64,000 bases of DNA, from NCBI RefSeq assembly GCF_004402045.1, contig NZ_SOMG01000021.1, positions 186,001 to 250,000 of the forward strand, given 5' to 3'. Both the position numbers and the translations under genes were made by a program. Of the stretch, positions 1 to 10,855 are shown piece by piece; the first letter of the stretch is position 1, and every line of letters begins with the position of its first letter. This stretch comes from Lelliottia nimipressuralis. Lineage in GTDB: Bacteria; Pseudomonadota; Gammaproteobacteria; Enterobacterales; Enterobacteriaceae. The notes under the pieces are model-generated. The model saw only the letters and a program-made list of their open reading frames with translations, was not told the origin of the DNA and ran no database searches.

Positions 1-1954
1 CGAACCAGATAATGTTGTCCAGACGGTTACGGAACTCCGGCGTGAAGATCTTCTTGATCTCCTCCATCGCATCGGTGCTGTTATCCTGGTGGATCAGGCC
101 GATGGATTTACGCTCAGTTTCACGTACCCCGGCGTTGGTGGTCATCACCAGCACCACGTTGCGGAAGTCCGCCTTGCGCCCGTTGTTGTCGGTCAGCGTC
201 CCGTTGTCCATCACCTGCAGCAGGATGTTGAACACATCGGGGTGCGCTTTCTCGATTTCATCGAGCAGCAATACCGCGTGCGGATGCTTGATCACCGCGT
301 CGGTGAGCAGGCCGCCCTGGTCAAAGCCCACGTATCCCGGAGGTGCACCAATCAAACGGCTGACGGTGTGACGCTCCATATACTCGGACATATCAAAGCG
401 CAGCAGCTCAATGCCCAGCGCTTTGGAGAGCTGAACCGTTACCTCGGTTTTACCCACACCGGTCGGGCCGGCGAACAGGAAGGAACCGACAGGCTTGTGG
501 TCATGCCCCAGTCCGGCACGGGCCATCTTGATCGCTTCGGTTAAGGCCTCAATGGCTTTATCCTGACCAAAGACCAGCATTTTCAGGCGATTGCCAAGGG
601 TGCGCAGCGTATCGCGGTCACTCTGAGAAACACTCTTCTCAGGGATGCGCGCGATGCGGGCCACCACGGACTCAATATCCGCCACGTTAACGGTTTTCTT
701 ACGCTTGCTGGCCGGCATCAGGCGCGCACGCGCACCCGCTTCATCAATGACGTCAATCGCCTTATCCGGCAGATGACGGTCGTTGATGTATTTCACCGCC
801 AGCTCCACCGCCGCACGCACCGCTTTCGCGGTATAACGCACATCGTGGTGCGCTTCGTACTTCGGTTTCAGGCCGTTGATGATTTGCACCGTTTCCTCGA
901 CGGACGGTTCGGTCACGTCGATTTTCTGGAAGCGACGCGCCAGCGCACGGTCTTTCTCAAAGATGTTGCTGAACTCCTGGTAGGTCGTGGAGCCAATCAC
1001 GCGGATCTTGCCGCTGGAGAGCAACGGTTTGATCAGGTTCGCGGCATCCACCTGGCCACCGGAGGCCGCACCTGCGCCGATGATGGTGTGGATTTCATCT
1101 ATAAACAGGATGCTGTTGGTATCCTGCTCCAGCTGTTTTAACAGCGCCTTGAAGCGTTTTTCAAAATCACCGCGGTATTTGGTGCCCGCCAGCAGCGAGC
1201 CGATATCCAGCGAGTAGATGGTGCAATCAGCAATCACTTCCGGCACGTCACCCTGCACAATGCGCCAGGCAAGACCTTCGGCAATCGCGGTTTTACCCAC
1301 GCCTGATTCCCCCACCAGCAGTGGGTTGTTCTTGCGGCGACGGCACAGCACCTGGATCGCGCGCTCCAGCTCTTTATCGCGACCAATCAGCGGGTCGATA
1401 CCGCCAACGCGAGCAAGCTGGTTAAGGTTGGTGGTGAAGTTTTCCATACGATCCTCCCCGCCTGCTTGCTCTTCATTGTTATTGACCTGATTGCTGGAAT
1501 CCGATGCCTGGTTAGGCTCGTCTTTACGCGTTCCGTGAGAAATAAAGTTAACCACATCGAGTCGGCTGACTTCGTGTTTACGCAGCAGGTAGGCAGCCTG
1601 TGACTCCTGCTCGCTGAAGATGGCGACTAAGACGTTTGCGCCAGTGACTTCGCTACGTCCTGAAGACTGGACGTGGAAAACCGCGCGCTGCAGCACGCGC
1701 TGGAAGCTGAGCGTCGGCTGCGTGTCGCGCTCCTCTTCACTGGCTGGCAGCACCGGTGTGGTTTGTTCGATGAAGGCTTCGAGTTCCTGACGTAGCGCCA
1801 CCAGATCCACGGAGCAGGCTTCCAGCGCTTCGCGGGCAGATGGGTTGCTAAGCAGTGCGAGCAGCAGGTGCTCGACGGTCATAAACTCATGTCGGTGCTC
1901 ACGCGCTCTGGCGAAAGCCATGTTTAAACTGAGTTCCAGTTCTTGATTGAGCAT
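1..1954 (-). CDS. clpA: ClpA, ATPase subunit of ClpAP protease (3' end outside window)
   Basis: ClpA is the AAA+ unfoldase that feeds substrates to the ClpP peptidase. About 651 N-terminal residues are present; E. coli ClpA has 758, so the last hundred or so lie beyond position 1. Translation shows the N-terminal Clp repeat domain, a first Walker A (GESGVGKT, near 1300), a second (GPTGVGKT, near 460) and the D2 segment [12 protein letters not shown]. The ATG at 1954 follows a strong Shine-Dalgarno (GGGGGAGG), 27 bases after the end of clpS, its adaptor gene, so the two are probably co-transcribed. The identification is secure; only the C-terminus is unseen. Confidence 0.97.
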   Translation of the reverse strand, partial: MLNQELELSLNMAFARAREHRHEFMTVEHLLLALLSNPSAREALEACSVDLVALRQELEAFIEQTTPVLPASEEERDTQPTLSFQRVLQRAVFHVQSSGRSEVTGANVLVAIFSEQESQAAYLLRKHEVSRLDVVNFISHGTRKDEPNQASDSSNQVNNNEEQAGGEDRMENFTTNLNQLARVGGIDPLIGRDKELERAIQVLCRRRKNNPLLVGESGVGKTAIAEGLAWRIVQGDVPEVIADCTIYSLDIGSLLAGTKYRGDFEKRFKALLKQLEQDTNSILFIDEIHTIIGAGAASGGQVDAANLIKPLLSSGKIRVIGSTTYQEFSNIFEKDRALARRFQKIDVTEPSVEETVQIINGLKPKYEAHHDVRYTAKAVRAAVELAVKYINDRHLPDKAIDVIDEAGARARLMPASKRKKTVNVADIESVVARIARIPEKSVSQSDRDTLRTLGNRLKMLVFGQDKAIEALTEAIKMARAGLGHDHKPVGSFLFAGPTGVGKTEVTVQLSKALGIELLRFDMSEYMERHTVSRLIGAPPGYVGFDQGGLLTDAVIKHPHAVLLLDEIEKAHPDVFNILLQVMDNGTLTDNNGRKADFRNVVLVMTTNAGVRETERKSIGLIHQDNSTDAMEEIKKIFTPEFRNRLDNIIWF

Positions 1955-1981
1955 AGGCACCTCCCCCAATTTTATGCCTTA

Positions 1982-2302
1982 TCAGGCCTTTTCCAGCGTA
2001 CACAGCAACGGATGCTCATTCTCCCTCGCATAGTCGTTCACCATCGCTACTTTGGTTTCTGCCACTTCGGCTGTGAAGATGCCGCAGATAGCTTTGCCAC
2101 GATAATGAACGGTAAGCATCAGTTGCGTTGCACGTTCTACATCATAAGAAAAGAACTTTTGTAGCACGTCAATAACAAATTCCATCGGCGTGTAATCATC
2201 GTTCATTAACATAACTTTATACATAGATGGCGGTTTTAGCGCGTCACGCACTTTGTCTTCCGCCAGCTGGTCAAAATCCAGCCAGTCGTTGGTCTTACCC
2301 AT
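1982..2302 (-). CDS. clpS: ClpS, N-end-rule adaptor for ClpAP
   Basis: ClpS binds the ClpA N-domain and delivers proteins with bulky N-terminal residues to ClpAP in the cytosol. The 106-residue product starts [12 protein letters not shown] and is almost identical to E. coli ClpS, with the conserved [10 protein letters not shown] segment that forms the N-degron pocket and the C-terminal [10 protein letters not shown]. An upstream in-frame start would add 20 residues absent from the family, so the ATG at 2302 is chosen. It lies directly upstream of clpA on the same strand and diverges from cspD. Confidence 0.97.
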   Translation of the reverse strand: MGKTNDWLDFDQLAEDKVRDALKPPSMYKVMLMNDDYTPMEFVIDVLQKFFSYDVERATQLMLTVHYRGKAICGIFTAEVAETKVAMVNDYARENEHPLLCTLEKA

Positions 2303-2569
2303 TTTGCATAACCACTTTGAATCTACCTCAGATGTTAGATAACAATCATCTATTACTGTCATCCGCGATGTCTGTCACAAACTGTTGCAATAGCGTTAAC
2401 TGCTTCAAACTTTGGTTGATTATTGTCCCATCTCCAGCGCCTAACGCTTGACGACTTCTTTCGTTTCTCTAAATTGTACAAGCGTGAGATGGCGAGGTTT
2501 TGAACAGCCCCCACTCCACCACCGGTTCATTCCATCTTAACTTATAAGATTTACGAAGGATGTCGAAGC

Positions 2570-2791
2570 ATGGAAATGGGTACTGTTAAGTGGTTCAACA
2601 ACGCCAAAGGGTTTGGCTTCATCTGCCCCGAAGGCGGCGGCGAGGATATCTTCGCTCACTATTCCACCATTCAGATGGATGGTTACAGAACGCTCAAAGC
2701 CGGGCAGTCCGTCCGGTTCGATGTACACCAGGGACCAAAAGGCAATCATGCAAGCCTCATCGTACCCATTGAAGCAGAGACGGTTGCATAG
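2570..2791 (+). CDS. cspD: CspD, cold-shock-like replication inhibitor
   Basis: A 73-residue cold-shock-domain protein. It carries both RNA-binding motifs of the fold, KGFGFI (RNP1) near residue 13 and DIFAHY (RNP2-like) near residue 26, and closely matches E. coli CspD (74 aa). In E. coli CspD is made in stationary phase or starvation, not cold, and blocks replication by binding single-stranded DNA. The 267 bases between clpS and cspD hold the divergent promoters. The gene ends in a shared bidirectional terminator facing macB. Confidence 0.96.
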   Translation: MEMGTVKWFNNAKGFGFICPEGGGEDIFAHYSTIQMDGYRTLKAGQSVRFDVHQGPKGNHASLIVPIEAETVA

Positions 2792-2822
2792 CTCTCTGTT
2801 TTATTGTGTACATCCCGCAGTC

Positions 2823-2857
2823 AAAATGCCAGCCCGATCGGCTGGCATTTTTATTTT
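2823..2857. terminator. Bidirectional terminator between cspD and macB
   Basis: An 11-bp perfect stem (AAATGCCAGCC / GGCTGGCATTT) with a 5-base loop has T-rich tracts on both strands, so it can end both convergent genes. Confidence 0.9.
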
Positions 2858-2861
2858 CAGC

Positions 2862-4802
2862 CTATTCGCGAGCCAGCGCATCCACCGGATCCAGCCGCGC
2901 CGCATTGCGGGCGGGCAGCCAGCCAAACAAAATGCCGGTAAAGGTCGAACACAAAAAAGCGGTCATGATGGCAACCGGCGAGAAACCGATCTCCCAGCCG
3001 GGTAAAAAGAGCTGGAGCGCGAACGCGATCATCATCGAGAGCGCAATACCCATCGCGCCTCCCACCAGACACACCAGCACCGCCTCAATCAAAAACTGTT
3101 GCAGGACATCGCTGGCTCTGGCACCCACCGCCATGCGGATGCCAATCTCACGGGTGCGTTCGGTCACCGACACCAGCATGATATTCATCACCCCGATACC
3201 GCCAACGACCAGTGAAATGACCGCCACAAGCGTGAGGAACAACTGAAGAGTACGTGTGGTCTTTTCCGCCGTTTTCAAGAGGCCATCCATATTCCAGGTG
3301 AAGAAATCTTTCTTCCCGTGGCGCAGGGATAACAGCCGCTCAAGCTGCTGTTCGGCCATCGCGCTGTCGTAGCCCTCCTTCACGCGCACGGTAATGGAGT
3401 TCAGCCAGGACTGCCCCATGATCCGCCCGGAGATGGTGGTATACGGCAGCCAGACGCGCAGGATCTTGCTGCTGCCAAACATCGACTGTTTCTCTTCCGC
3501 CACACCAATCACCGTAGCAGGCATGTTACCGACCAAGATCACTTCGCCCACCACGTTCGCTTTATTGGGGAAGAGCTGCCTGCGCGAGTTAGCGTCCAGT
3601 ACCACTACCTGCGCCCTGCCCGCCAGCTGTTCGGCGTTAAAGGTCGCCCCTTCGCTGAAAGTCATGCCGTAGACGTTGAAGTAGTCCCCGCTTACGCCAT
3701 TAGCGCTGGCGGCAACGTCAACATTGCCCACGCGCAGACGCAGGTTCTGCGAAACCGCGGGCGTGGCGGAGTTGACCCACGGCTGCTTCTGAATTGCCGC
3801 CAGATCGTCATATTTCAGCGCCTGCTGATACTGCGGCTCGTCGTCGCCAAAGTCTTTGCCGGGATAGACGTCAATGGTATTGGTGCCGATGGCGCGGATA
3901 TCTGCCAGCACCAGCTGCTTTGCCGCGTCGCCCACCACCACAATCGACACCACCGAGGCGATACCAATAATGATGCCGAGCATGGTCAGCAGGGTGCGCA
4001 TCTTGTTGGCCGCCATTGCCAGCCAGGCCATGGTCAGCGCTTCACGAAAGCCGCTGGAGAACTGCCCCCAGCCGGTTGATGCTGGTAGCACTTCTTTCGG
4101 CGCGGCTGCCCTGGCGTGGCGTGGCGGCGGGTTGCTGACCAGCTCACCGTCGTGGATCTCAATGATCCGCTCCGCCTGCGCCGCGACCTGCGGGTCGTGG
4201 GTCACGATGATGACCGTATGCCCCTGATCGCGCAGCTGATGGAGGATCGCCATCACTTCTTCACCCGAATGGCTGTCGAGCGCACCGGTCGGCTCATCCG
4301 CGAGGATCACCTGGCCGCCGTTCATCAAGGCACGCGCAATACTCACGCGCTGCTGCTGACCGCCGGAAAGCTGCGAGGGCTGGTATTCCACCCGCTCCGC
4401 CAGACCCAGACGCGTCAGCAGCATCTGCGCACGCTCAAGACGTTTTTTCCGCTCGACGCCTGCATACACCGCGGGCACTTCCACATTCTGCGCCGCATTG
4501 AGGTGAGAAAGCAGATGGTAACGCTGGAAGATAAAGCCAAAGTGTTCGCGTCGCAGTTTCGCCAGCGCGTCGCCGTCCAGGGTGGAGACATCCGTCCCGG
4601 CCACGCGGTAGGTGCCGCTGGTCGGTTTATCCAGACACCCGAGAATGTTCATCAGCGTCGATTTACCGGAACCTGACGCCCCGACAATCGCCACCATCTC
4701 GCCCGCTTCCACGCGCAGGGAGATGCCTTTTAGCACTTCCACCGGGCCATCGCCGGAGGGATAGCTGCGACGGATGTCGTTCAGCTCAAGCAGCGCCGTC
4801 AT
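2862..4802 (-). CDS. macB: MacB, ABC efflux pump of the MacAB-TolC system
   Basis: Inner-membrane ABC transporter (646 aa) that with MacA and TolC exports macrolides, enterotoxin and probably heme or lipid-like substrates. The N-terminal nucleotide-binding domain has Walker A GASGSGKS (41-48), signature LSGGQ (145-149) and Walker B ending ADE (about 170). A membrane segment follows near 272-295, then the large periplasmic domain and three C-terminal membrane helices of the MacB/FtsX fold. Its ATG overlaps the macA stop (ATGA), so the two are translationally coupled. Length matches E. coli MacB (648 aa). Confidence 0.97.
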   Translation of the reverse strand: MTALLELNDIRRSYPSGDGPVEVLKGISLRVEAGEMVAIVGASGSGKSTLMNILGCLDKPTSGTYRVAGTDVSTLDGDALAKLRREHFGFIFQRYHLLSHLNAAQNVEVPAVYAGVERKKRLERAQMLLTRLGLAERVEYQPSQLSGGQQQRVSIARALMNGGQVILADEPTGALDSHSGEEVMAILHQLRDQGHTVIIVTHDPQVAAQAERIIEIHDGELVSNPPPRHARAAAPKEVLPASTGWGQFSSGFREALTMAWLAMAANKMRTLLTMLGIIIGIASVVSIVVVGDAAKQLVLADIRAIGTNTIDVYPGKDFGDDEPQYQQALKYDDLAAIQKQPWVNSATPAVSQNLRLRVGNVDVAASANGVSGDYFNVYGMTFSEGATFNAEQLAGRAQVVVLDANSRRQLFPNKANVVGEVILVGNMPATVIGVAEEKQSMFGSSKILRVWLPYTTISGRIMGQSWLNSITVRVKEGYDSAMAEQQLERLLSLRHGKKDFFTWNMDGLLKTAEKTTRTLQLFLTLVAVISLVVGGIGVMNIMLVSVTERTREIGIRMAVGARASDVLQQFLIEAVLVCLVGGAMGIALSMMIAFALQLFLPGWEIGFSPVAIMTAFLCSTFTGILFGWLPARNAARLDPVDALARE

Positions 4803-5914
4803 TTAGCGGCTCCGGGCAGGCTTTCGCTGGTGACAACCTCCTCACCCTCTTCCAGCCCTTTCACCACCACCACATCGGTATCGTTGCGCGCGCCAATTAC
4901 CACTTCTCGCTCGCGCGTTTCCCCGTTGCGCAGCACTTTCACTTTATAACGGCTCTCCCCGGCGGATTCTCCCAGCGCTGAGAGCGGGATGGTCAATACG
5001 TTCTTCACGCCGGTCAGCTGGATATGCACCTGGGCGGTCATGTCCAGACGCAGCACGCCCTGCGGGTTCGGCACCTCAAAGCGGGCATAGTAGAAGATAG
5101 CGTCGTTAACTTTTTCCGGCGTTGGCAGAATGTCTTTCAGCACGCCTTCGTAGCGCGTCTGCGGGTCTCCCAGCACTGTAAACCAGGCGTTCTGCCCCGG
5201 CTTCAGATGGATAACGTCCGCCTCGGAAACCTGGGCTTTGACCAGCATGGCGCTCATGTCCGCCAGCGTCAGGATATTTGGCGCCTGCTGCGCGGCAATC
5301 ACCGTCTGGCCCTGCAGCGTAGTGATCTGAGTGACTTCACCGGCCATCGGCGCGACGATTTTGGTGTAGTCGAGGTTGGTTTTCGCCGTATCCAGAGAGG
5401 CCTGATTGCGTTTGATTTGCGCGTCGATAGTGCCAATCTGCGCCTGTTTTACCGCCAGTTCCGTGGTGGCGGTATCCAAATCTTGTTTCGAAATGGCCTG
5501 GGTTTTAGCCAGCGCCTGCTGGCGGGTCAGCGTGACCTGGGCAAGGTTACGCTCCGCCTGCGCCTGTGCACGCTGCGCGCGCAGCTCCATCAGCGTGGCT
5601 TCCACTTCCCGAATCTGGTTCTCAGCCTGTTCAGGATCGATAACCCCCAGCAGTTGGCCTTTTTTCACCTTGTCGCCAATCTCTACCGACAGCGTTTTCA
5701 ACTGGCCGCTCACCTGGGCGCCCACGTCAACCTTGCGCAGGGCATCAAGTTTGCCCGTCGCGAGCACGTTTTGCTGCAGTTCGCCCGGGCGAACAATCAA
5801 TGTCTGGTACTGTGGCACAGGTGCATTAAGCACTTGCCATAGCCAATACCCACCGGCTAAAACCACGACCGCCAGCAGCAGAAACAGCGTTCTGCGTTTT
5901 CCCTTGAGGTTCAT
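4799..5914 (-). CDS. macA: MacA, periplasmic adaptor of MacAB-TolC
   Basis: Membrane-fusion protein that joins MacB to TolC. It has one N-terminal membrane anchor (about 9-25), a long alpha-helical hairpin rich in Gln/Ala/Arg (about 95-175), flanking lipoyl-like halves ([20 protein letters not shown]) and a beta-barrel/membrane-proximal C-terminus. The ATG at 5914 (MNLKGKRR) gives 371 residues, equal to E. coli MacA; an upstream in-frame start would add nine residues and is not preferred. It is the first gene of the macAB operon, divergent from ybjX. Confidence 0.96.
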   Translation of the reverse strand: MNLKGKRRTLFLLLAVVVLAGGYWLWQVLNAPVPQYQTLIVRPGELQQNVLATGKLDALRKVDVGAQVSGQLKTLSVEIGDKVKKGQLLGVIDPEQAENQIREVEATLMELRAQRAQAQAERNLAQVTLTRQQALAKTQAISKQDLDTATTELAVKQAQIGTIDAQIKRNQASLDTAKTNLDYTKIVAPMAGEVTQITTLQGQTVIAAQQAPNILTLADMSAMLVKAQVSEADVIHLKPGQNAWFTVLGDPQTRYEGVLKDILPTPEKVNDAIFYYARFEVPNPQGVLRLDMTAQVHIQLTGVKNVLTIPLSALGESAGESRYKVKVLRNGETREREVVIGARNDTDVVVVKGLEEGEEVVTSESLPGAAK

Positions 5915-6008
5915 AAATATTCCAAATAAATGTTCTGGCAATGATAACAGTTGATTCTATCTAAACGACTCCTCAACGAAACCCCCACTTCCCGAAATCG
6001 TCATAATT

Positions 6009-6025
6009 TGTTTACGAGGCGTTGA
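6009..6025 (+). promoter_or_regulatory. Possible PhoP box upstream of ybjX
   Basis: TGTTTA-CGAGG-CGTTGA fits the PhoP direct-repeat consensus (G/T)GTTTA-N5-(G/T)GTTTA, the first half well and the second at 4 of 6 positions. E. coli ybjX belongs to the Mg2+/PhoP stimulon, which supports the reading. No -10 element was assigned. Confidence 0.5.
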
Positions 6026-6073
6026 GAGTTTGCCTGCTGAAATGGAGATCTTCATCAAGAAGCAGGATCTATC

Positions 6074-7030
6074 ATGTCTTCCATCGTCGATACACCTTTT
6101 TCAGACCTGCCGCAGCCTAAATCAGGCTGGCAGCTTTTCAAAAATCTGGCTTTCGGAAAGCTCACACCAGGGCTGGCGTGGCAAAATCCCTCCTATCGAC
6201 GTAAATTCATGTTACGTTCGCTGGCGACCCCCCTTAGCACCGCGCGCCTGTTAACGAGTCTTGCTAAACAACCGCGTCTGATGCAGATGTTGCAGGTACA
6301 GCCAGGACTGCCGTGCCGGCTGCATCGCCCCTGGTTGACGGTGAATATGGATCGTCAGCATGCGCTGGAATCGCTCAACTGGCACTATCAGACGATGAGC
6401 CGCCAGCTTCCCGCGACGCTGCTTATGGGCTATCTATCTAAGCAGGGCTTTACCCTGCTGACCTTAACCGGCAAAGATGAACAGCAATTTACCGTTCGTC
6501 TGTGCGCTGATGCATTCCTGGATAAAGAAGGGGAAGCCACCCTCGCGTTCTGCGACAGTCAAAACACGGTGCTGGCGGAGATGACCTTTACGCTATGCCA
6601 GTTTGAAGGAAAAGCGACGCTGTTCATTGGCGGTTTGCAGGGCGCAAAAGCGCATGTTCCGCATGAGCTGATCCAGGGCGCAACGAAGGCCTGTCATGGC
6701 CTGTTCCCGAAACGCCTGCTGGTGGAAGCCGCGATGACGCTCGGCACCGCTTTCCCGGTAGAGCAGATTGTTGCCGTCAGTAACGCCACCCATATCTATC
6801 GCAGCTGGCGTTATCGCAAGAAAAAAGAGGGAAAACTGTTGGCCGACTACGACAGTTTCTGGGTCTCGATCGGGGGTGAAAAACAGGATAACGGTAACTT
6901 TATGCTGCCGCTTGTCATGCCGCGTAAACCGATGGAAGAGATCGCCAGTAAAAAACGCTCCGAATATCGCCGCCGCTACGAGCTGCTGGATAGCCTGATT
7001 CAGCAGGTGAATCAGGCTACTCAACGTTAA
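6074..7030 (+). CDS. ybjX: YbjX, VirK/YbjX family (DUF535) protein
   Basis: A 318-residue protein of the VirK/YbjX (DUF535) family. Salmonella homologues SomA and VirK are PhoP-regulated and help envelope remodelling and resistance to antimicrobial peptides; the biochemical activity is unknown. No signal peptide or membrane helix is obvious. The C-terminal half holds the conserved HIYRSWRYRKKKEGKLLADYD stretch typical of the family. The ATG at 6074 has an AGGA Shine-Dalgarno six bases upstream. It converges with ybjD, overlapping it by four bases at the 3' end, and has a PhoP-box-like repeat upstream. Confidence 0.93.
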   Translation: MSSIVDTPFSDLPQPKSGWQLFKNLAFGKLTPGLAWQNPSYRRKFMLRSLATPLSTARLLTSLAKQPRLMQMLQVQPGLPCRLHRPWLTVNMDRQHALESLNWHYQTMSRQLPATLLMGYLSKQGFTLLTLTGKDEQQFTVRLCADAFLDKEGEATLAFCDSQNTVLAEMTFTLCQFEGKATLFIGGLQGAKAHVPHELIQGATKACHGLFPKRLLVEAAMTLGTAFPVEQIVAVSNATHIYRSWRYRKKKEGKLLADYDSFWVSIGGEKQDNGNFMLPLVMPRKPMEEIASKKRSEYRRRYELLDSLIQQVNQATQR

Positions 7031-8685
7031 TCCGCTTTCCCGCGTGCCAGCCACAGCACGCGGGAGAACATCTTGCGCAGCAGAGTCGGTACCGCCTCCA
7101 CGCCCCGCCGCCCCGCTTCCGTCGCCACTTCGATGGCCAAATCCGGTTTTGAAGAACGATGAATCGCTTTGGCGATCACGCGCCGCATGTTCATCGGGAC
7201 ATCAACCGGCACCATCGCAATTCGGTGGAAAACGTCGTCGAACCCCTGACGGTACATAAAATGCTCCATGTCCATCGCGGGCAGCATGGTTAAATGGTCG
7301 CGCTCTTCTTCTCGCTCGTTATTCAGCAGGCCACGCACGGTCGAGGCATATTTTTTGCCCGCCTCATCGCCGTCGACCAGCACGTGCCACTCGATCCCCA
7401 TCCGGCGAGCAAATTTTATCAGCGGCTTTAATCCCGACTGGGCGAACTCGATCACCTTAATGCCTTCCGCATCAAAATGGTGGCCGCACTGGCGCGCAAG
7501 TTCATTGATGACCCAGGTTTCCGTTTCCCCCTCCACCAGCAGCCAGCAGCGGGCAAATAGGGACGACGCCCGGTTAAAGCGAATATGAAACGCAATGCGC
7601 CGCCCGTCTTCCGCGTTCAAACCACCCGGCCCCAGCCGGAAAGCGGAAACACGGGAAGATTCTCGTACCAGACGACAGACGTGCTCTACCGGCGTTAGCG
7701 AAAGTAACTCACCGGAATTGGTGGTGGTAATACGCTGGAGCGGCAGTAAATTCAGCAGATGCCATGCCACGGAGAGCATGATGGGGTGCAGGCGCGTTTC
7801 AGGATCTTCCACCAGAAGCAGCGGTCGGGCGTCCCGGTCAAGACGAACGGTGCCTTTGGCCTGCAGAAGCGTTGAAAACAGCCCCAGCAAAATCACCCGG
7901 TGCGTACGTCCGCCGGGCCGGTCGATCATCCGGTTAATGATGTCCAGATAACGCCAGCTTCGCTGCTCATCATGAGAGCGACGGCGCATCAGACGATGAC
8001 GTGACTCCGATGTCCCTTGCTCGGAAAAATAGTGCTCCAGGAGTTGTACCATTGCGGACAACCCCTGACGGATTTGGCCATCGGTAAGATTCTGCGGACG
8101 CGACACCAGCTCTCGCGCCAGGAAATCCAGCTCGCGGGCGGTAACTTCTACGTCTGGCATATTCGGTACGGTACCGTTACGAATACGCCGCATAAAACGC
8201 GCATCGCGCAAGCGTAATACCGGCGTCAGGCGGATCAGGTGGCGAGCCAAATCGTCGATATTGTCCAGCGGGATCGGGTTGGCTTTCTCATCAAGAAAAT
8301 CACGCAGGGTCAGTACCCCTTCGTTCTCCGCCATCTCACCTTCCAGCCGATAGAAAATCCGGTGGAAGCCGTCATCGCACGGCACCCAGCAGGGGGACAG
8401 CGGACGGAAGCGACGCACGCGGTGACGACCGGGCTCGGACTCCCGGAACGTCAGGATGATATGCAGATGCTTCTCGCGGCCAGTCACGTCGCCGGGCGGG
8501 AACCAGAAATCGTCGCGAACGAAATGATACAAATCGTCTTCGGGCGAAAGCAGTAACGTCAGCGCATCCAGCAGGCTGGACTTACCCCACGCGTTCTCGC
8601 CGATCAGGACGTTGTTCTGCTCCAGCTGCAGCGACAGACGGTTAATACCGCGAAATCCGACAATTTCCACACGTTCGAGAAGCAT
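7027..8685 (-). CDS. ybjD: YbjD, OLD-family ATPase with TOPRIM nuclease domain
   Basis: A 552-residue protein of the OLD (overcoming lysogenization defect) family: an ABC-type ATPase fused to a TOPRIM nuclease domain. Visible are a Walker A variant GENAWGKSS (29-37), Walker B LLLVED (289-294), and TOPRIM signatures VEGETE (384-389) and DGDEAG (438-443). Length equals E. coli YbjD, a conserved core gene without an established substrate. OLD proteins elsewhere act in phage exclusion or DNA processing, but a defence role for chromosomal YbjD is not shown. It stands alone between ybjX (convergent) and aqpZ (divergent). Confidence 0.92.
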   Translation of the reverse strand: MLLERVEIVGFRGINRLSLQLEQNNVLIGENAWGKSSLLDALTLLLSPEDDLYHFVRDDFWFPPGDVTGREKHLHIILTFRESEPGRHRVRRFRPLSPCWVPCDDGFHRIFYRLEGEMAENEGVLTLRDFLDEKANPIPLDNIDDLARHLIRLTPVLRLRDARFMRRIRNGTVPNMPDVEVTARELDFLARELVSRPQNLTDGQIRQGLSAMVQLLEHYFSEQGTSESRHRLMRRRSHDEQRSWRYLDIINRMIDRPGGRTHRVILLGLFSTLLQAKGTVRLDRDARPLLLVEDPETRLHPIMLSVAWHLLNLLPLQRITTTNSGELLSLTPVEHVCRLVRESSRVSAFRLGPGGLNAEDGRRIAFHIRFNRASSLFARCWLLVEGETETWVINELARQCGHHFDAEGIKVIEFAQSGLKPLIKFARRMGIEWHVLVDGDEAGKKYASTVRGLLNNEREEERDHLTMLPAMDMEHFMYRQGFDDVFHRIAMVPVDVPMNMRRVIAKAIHRSSKPDLAIEVATEAGRRGVEAVPTLLRKMFSRVLWLARGKAD

Positions 8686-8975
8686 AATTCCCCCGACAAA
8701 TGACCACTTTTTCCTTCAAGTTATCAGCAGTATAGCGGCAGGCATCCTGTCGCGACAGCACAACATTCACCCTTGCGAGAATTGGTCTATGCTCTATTTA
8801 CCGCCGGCTCGAACAAGGAATGACTACATATTGCCTGAAATCAAACCATTCGAATTTATTTAAGTGGCGAAGGGGTGTCGTTATTTTTAAAATAGAGACT
8901 CTTTGAGTCGTCATCCCTTTTTGACGATATAACCCACACGCAGGAAAGCGTGCGGAAAATTATTTTGAGGTGGTT

Positions 8976-9671
8976 ATGTTTAGAAAATTAGCAGCAGAAT
9001 GCTTTGGTACATTCTGGCTGGTATTTGGTGGTTGCGGTAGCGCCGTTCTGGCAGCAGCATTCCCGGAATTAGGCATTGGTTTTGTCGGCGTCGCGCTGGC
9101 ATTTGGTTTAACCGTATTAACCATGGCCTTTGCCGTGGGGCATATTTCCGGCGGTCATTTTAACCCGGCCGTGACGTTAGGTTTATGGGCGGGCGGTCGT
9201 TTTCCGGCGAAAGAAGTCATTGGTTATATCGTCGCCCAGGTGGTTGGCGGTATTATTGCCGCTGCTGTTCTGTACGTGATTGCCAGCGGTAAAGCTGGCT
9301 TCGATGCGACAGCCAGTGGTTTCGCCTCTAACGGCTTCGGCGAACACTCTCCGGGTGGTTATTCCATGCTGTCTGCCATCGTGATTGAAATTGTGCTGAC
9401 CGCAGGCTTCCTGCTGGTGATTCACGGCGCAACCGACAAACATGCACCAGCCGGTTTTGCCCCGATTGCCATTGGTCTGGCACTGACGCTTATCCACCTG
9501 ATTTCTATTCCGGTCACCAACACGTCCGTTAACCCGGCGCGCAGTACCGCAGTCGCCATTTTCCAGGGCGGCTGGGCGCTTGAGCAGCTGTGGCTGTTCT
9601 GGGTGATGCCAATCGTCGGCGGTATTCTGGGCGGCGTGCTGTATCGCACCCTGCTGGAAAAACGCGACTAA
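8976..9671 (+). CDS. aqpZ: AqpZ, water channel
   Basis: Inner-membrane aquaporin of 231 residues. Both pore motifs are intact: HFNPAV (NPA 63-65) and SVNPAR (NPA 186-188). The selectivity filter expected for a water-specific channel is complete: Phe43, His174, Thr183, Arg189. Six membrane helices are evident. The ATG at 8976 ([11 protein letters not shown]) matches E. coli and has GAGG five bases upstream; an in-frame GTG two codons earlier is less likely because it overlaps that ribosome-binding site. The gene is followed by REP repeats. Confidence 0.97.
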   Translation: MFRKLAAECFGTFWLVFGGCGSAVLAAAFPELGIGFVGVALAFGLTVLTMAFAVGHISGGHFNPAVTLGLWAGGRFPAKEVIGYIVAQVVGGIIAAAVLYVIASGKAGFDATASGFASNGFGEHSPGGYSMLSAIVIEIVLTAGFLLVIHGATDKHAPAGFAPIAIGLALTLIHLISIPVTNTSVNPARSTAVAIFQGGWALEQLWLFWVMPIVGGILGGVLYRTLLEKRD

Positions 9672-9689
9672 TTACGTGCGGCCTGTAAT

Positions 9690-9767
9690 GTCGGGTGGCG
9701 CTAACGCTTACCCGACCTAGCTGAGTGTGCACTTTCCAGGCCGGGTAAGGCGCAGCCGCCACCCGGC
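9690..9767. repeat. REP/BIME pair between aqpZ and lysO
   Basis: Two imperfect palindromes, GTCGGGTGGCG...TTACCCGAC and GCCGGGTAAGGCG...CCACCCGGC, in opposite orientation, typical of enterobacterial REP units arranged as a BIME. Related units occur elsewhere in the window at 13541, 19528, 45057, 47388 and 52116. Confidence 0.85.
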
Positions 9768-9848
9768 TTTCTTTTGTCGCTTTACTGAACAACCTTTATT
9801 GGGTAGTGTCTCTGGCGCTCAACAGATACTCAAAAGGACCGGCTGTTC

Positions 9849-10748
9849 ATGTTTTCAGGACTCCTCATTATTCTGCTGCCCCTGATTGTGGGCTATCTCA
9901 TCCCGCTGCATCAGGAATCGGCATTACGGCTTATCAACCGTTTTCTCAGCTGGATTGTTTACGTCATTCTTTTCTTTATGGGGATAAGCCTGGCCTTCCT
10001 GGATAATCTGGCAACCAATCTGCTGGCAATCCTGCATTATTCTGTCGTCACCGTTGTGGTTATTTTGTTGTGTAATATTGCTGCACTATTCTGGCTTGAG
10101 CGCACAATTCCGTGGAAAAATCACCATCATCAGGAAAAACTGCCTTCACGAATCGCAATGGCGCTGGAATCATTAAAACTGTGCGGCGTCGTGCTGCTCG
10201 GTTTTCTTCTTGGACTGACCGGCTGGGCGTTTTTACAGCACGCTACGGAGGCCAGCGAATATACCCTGATCTTCCTGCTGTTCCTGATTGGTATCCAGCT
10301 GCGAAATAATGGCATGACGCTGAAACAAATTGTCCTGAACCGTCGGGGAATGATTGTTGCCGTCATCGTTGTCGCCAGTTCAATGGTGGCAGGCGTTATT
10401 AATGCCTTTGTGCTCGACCTGCCCCTGAAAACCGGGCTGGCCATGGCATCAGGTTTTGGCTGGTACTCCCTCTCCGGTATTCTTCTGACCGAATCTTTCG
10501 GCCCGGTGATTGGCAGCGCCGCCTTCTTTAACGATCTGGCGCGTGAGCTGATCGCCATCATGCTGATCCCGGGGCTGGTTCGCCGCAGCCGTTCCACCGC
10601 GCTGGGTCTGTGCGGCGCGACGTCGATGGACTTTACTCTGCCGGTATTGCAACGCTCCGGGGGACTGGAGATGGTGCCTGCCGCTATCGTTCACGGCTTT
10701 ATTTTGAGCCTGCTGGTTCCCGTTCTGATGGCATTCTTCTCTGCCTGA
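9849..10748 (+). CDS. lysO: LysO (YbjE), lysine exporter
   Basis: A 299-residue inner-membrane protein with about eight to ten hydrophobic helices, matching E. coli LysO (YbjE), which exports L-lysine and toxic lysine analogues such as thialysine. Family-typical segments are RNNGMTLKQIVLNRRG in the middle and the FGWYSLSGIL...FFNDLARE block near residues 200-235, with polar residues in helices thought to be needed for transport. The E. coli gene is controlled by ArgP and ArgR; no clear site was found here. AAGGA lies upstream of the ATG. Confidence 0.93.
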   Translation: MFSGLLIILLPLIVGYLIPLHQESALRLINRFLSWIVYVILFFMGISLAFLDNLATNLLAILHYSVVTVVVILLCNIAALFWLERTIPWKNHHHQEKLPSRIAMALESLKLCGVVLLGFLLGLTGWAFLQHATEASEYTLIFLLFLIGIQLRNNGMTLKQIVLNRRGMIVAVIVVASSMVAGVINAFVLDLPLKTGLAMASGFGWYSLSGILLTESFGPVIGSAAFFNDLARELIAIMLIPGLVRRSRSTALGLCGATSMDFTLPVLQRSGGLEMVPAAIVHGFILSLLVPVLMAFFSA

Positions 10749-10782
10749 TACTTCTTTGGCGGTAGCGAACCTGCCGCCAAAA

Positions 10783-10796
10783 TTGCGCTAAATCAA
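10783..10796 (+). promoter_or_regulatory. FNR-like site upstream of hcp
   Basis: TTGCG-CTAA-ATCAA has one perfect and one 3-of-5 half of the FNR consensus TTGAT-N4-ATCAA. E. coli hcp-hcr is an FNR-activated anaerobic operon, so position and sequence agree. It lies about 100 bases before the start codon. Confidence 0.55.
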
Positions 10797-10855
10797 TCTC
10801 CCTCTATTTTGTCGCAGAAAGCCCTTTTCACCGTTCCGGCACGAGCATAACCTTA

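Noticed and set aside
9690..9767. Hairpins after aqpZ considered as a riboswitch or sRNA for lysO
   Set aside because: Sequence is that of opposed REP units, repeated at five other places in the window; no riboswitch core is seen.
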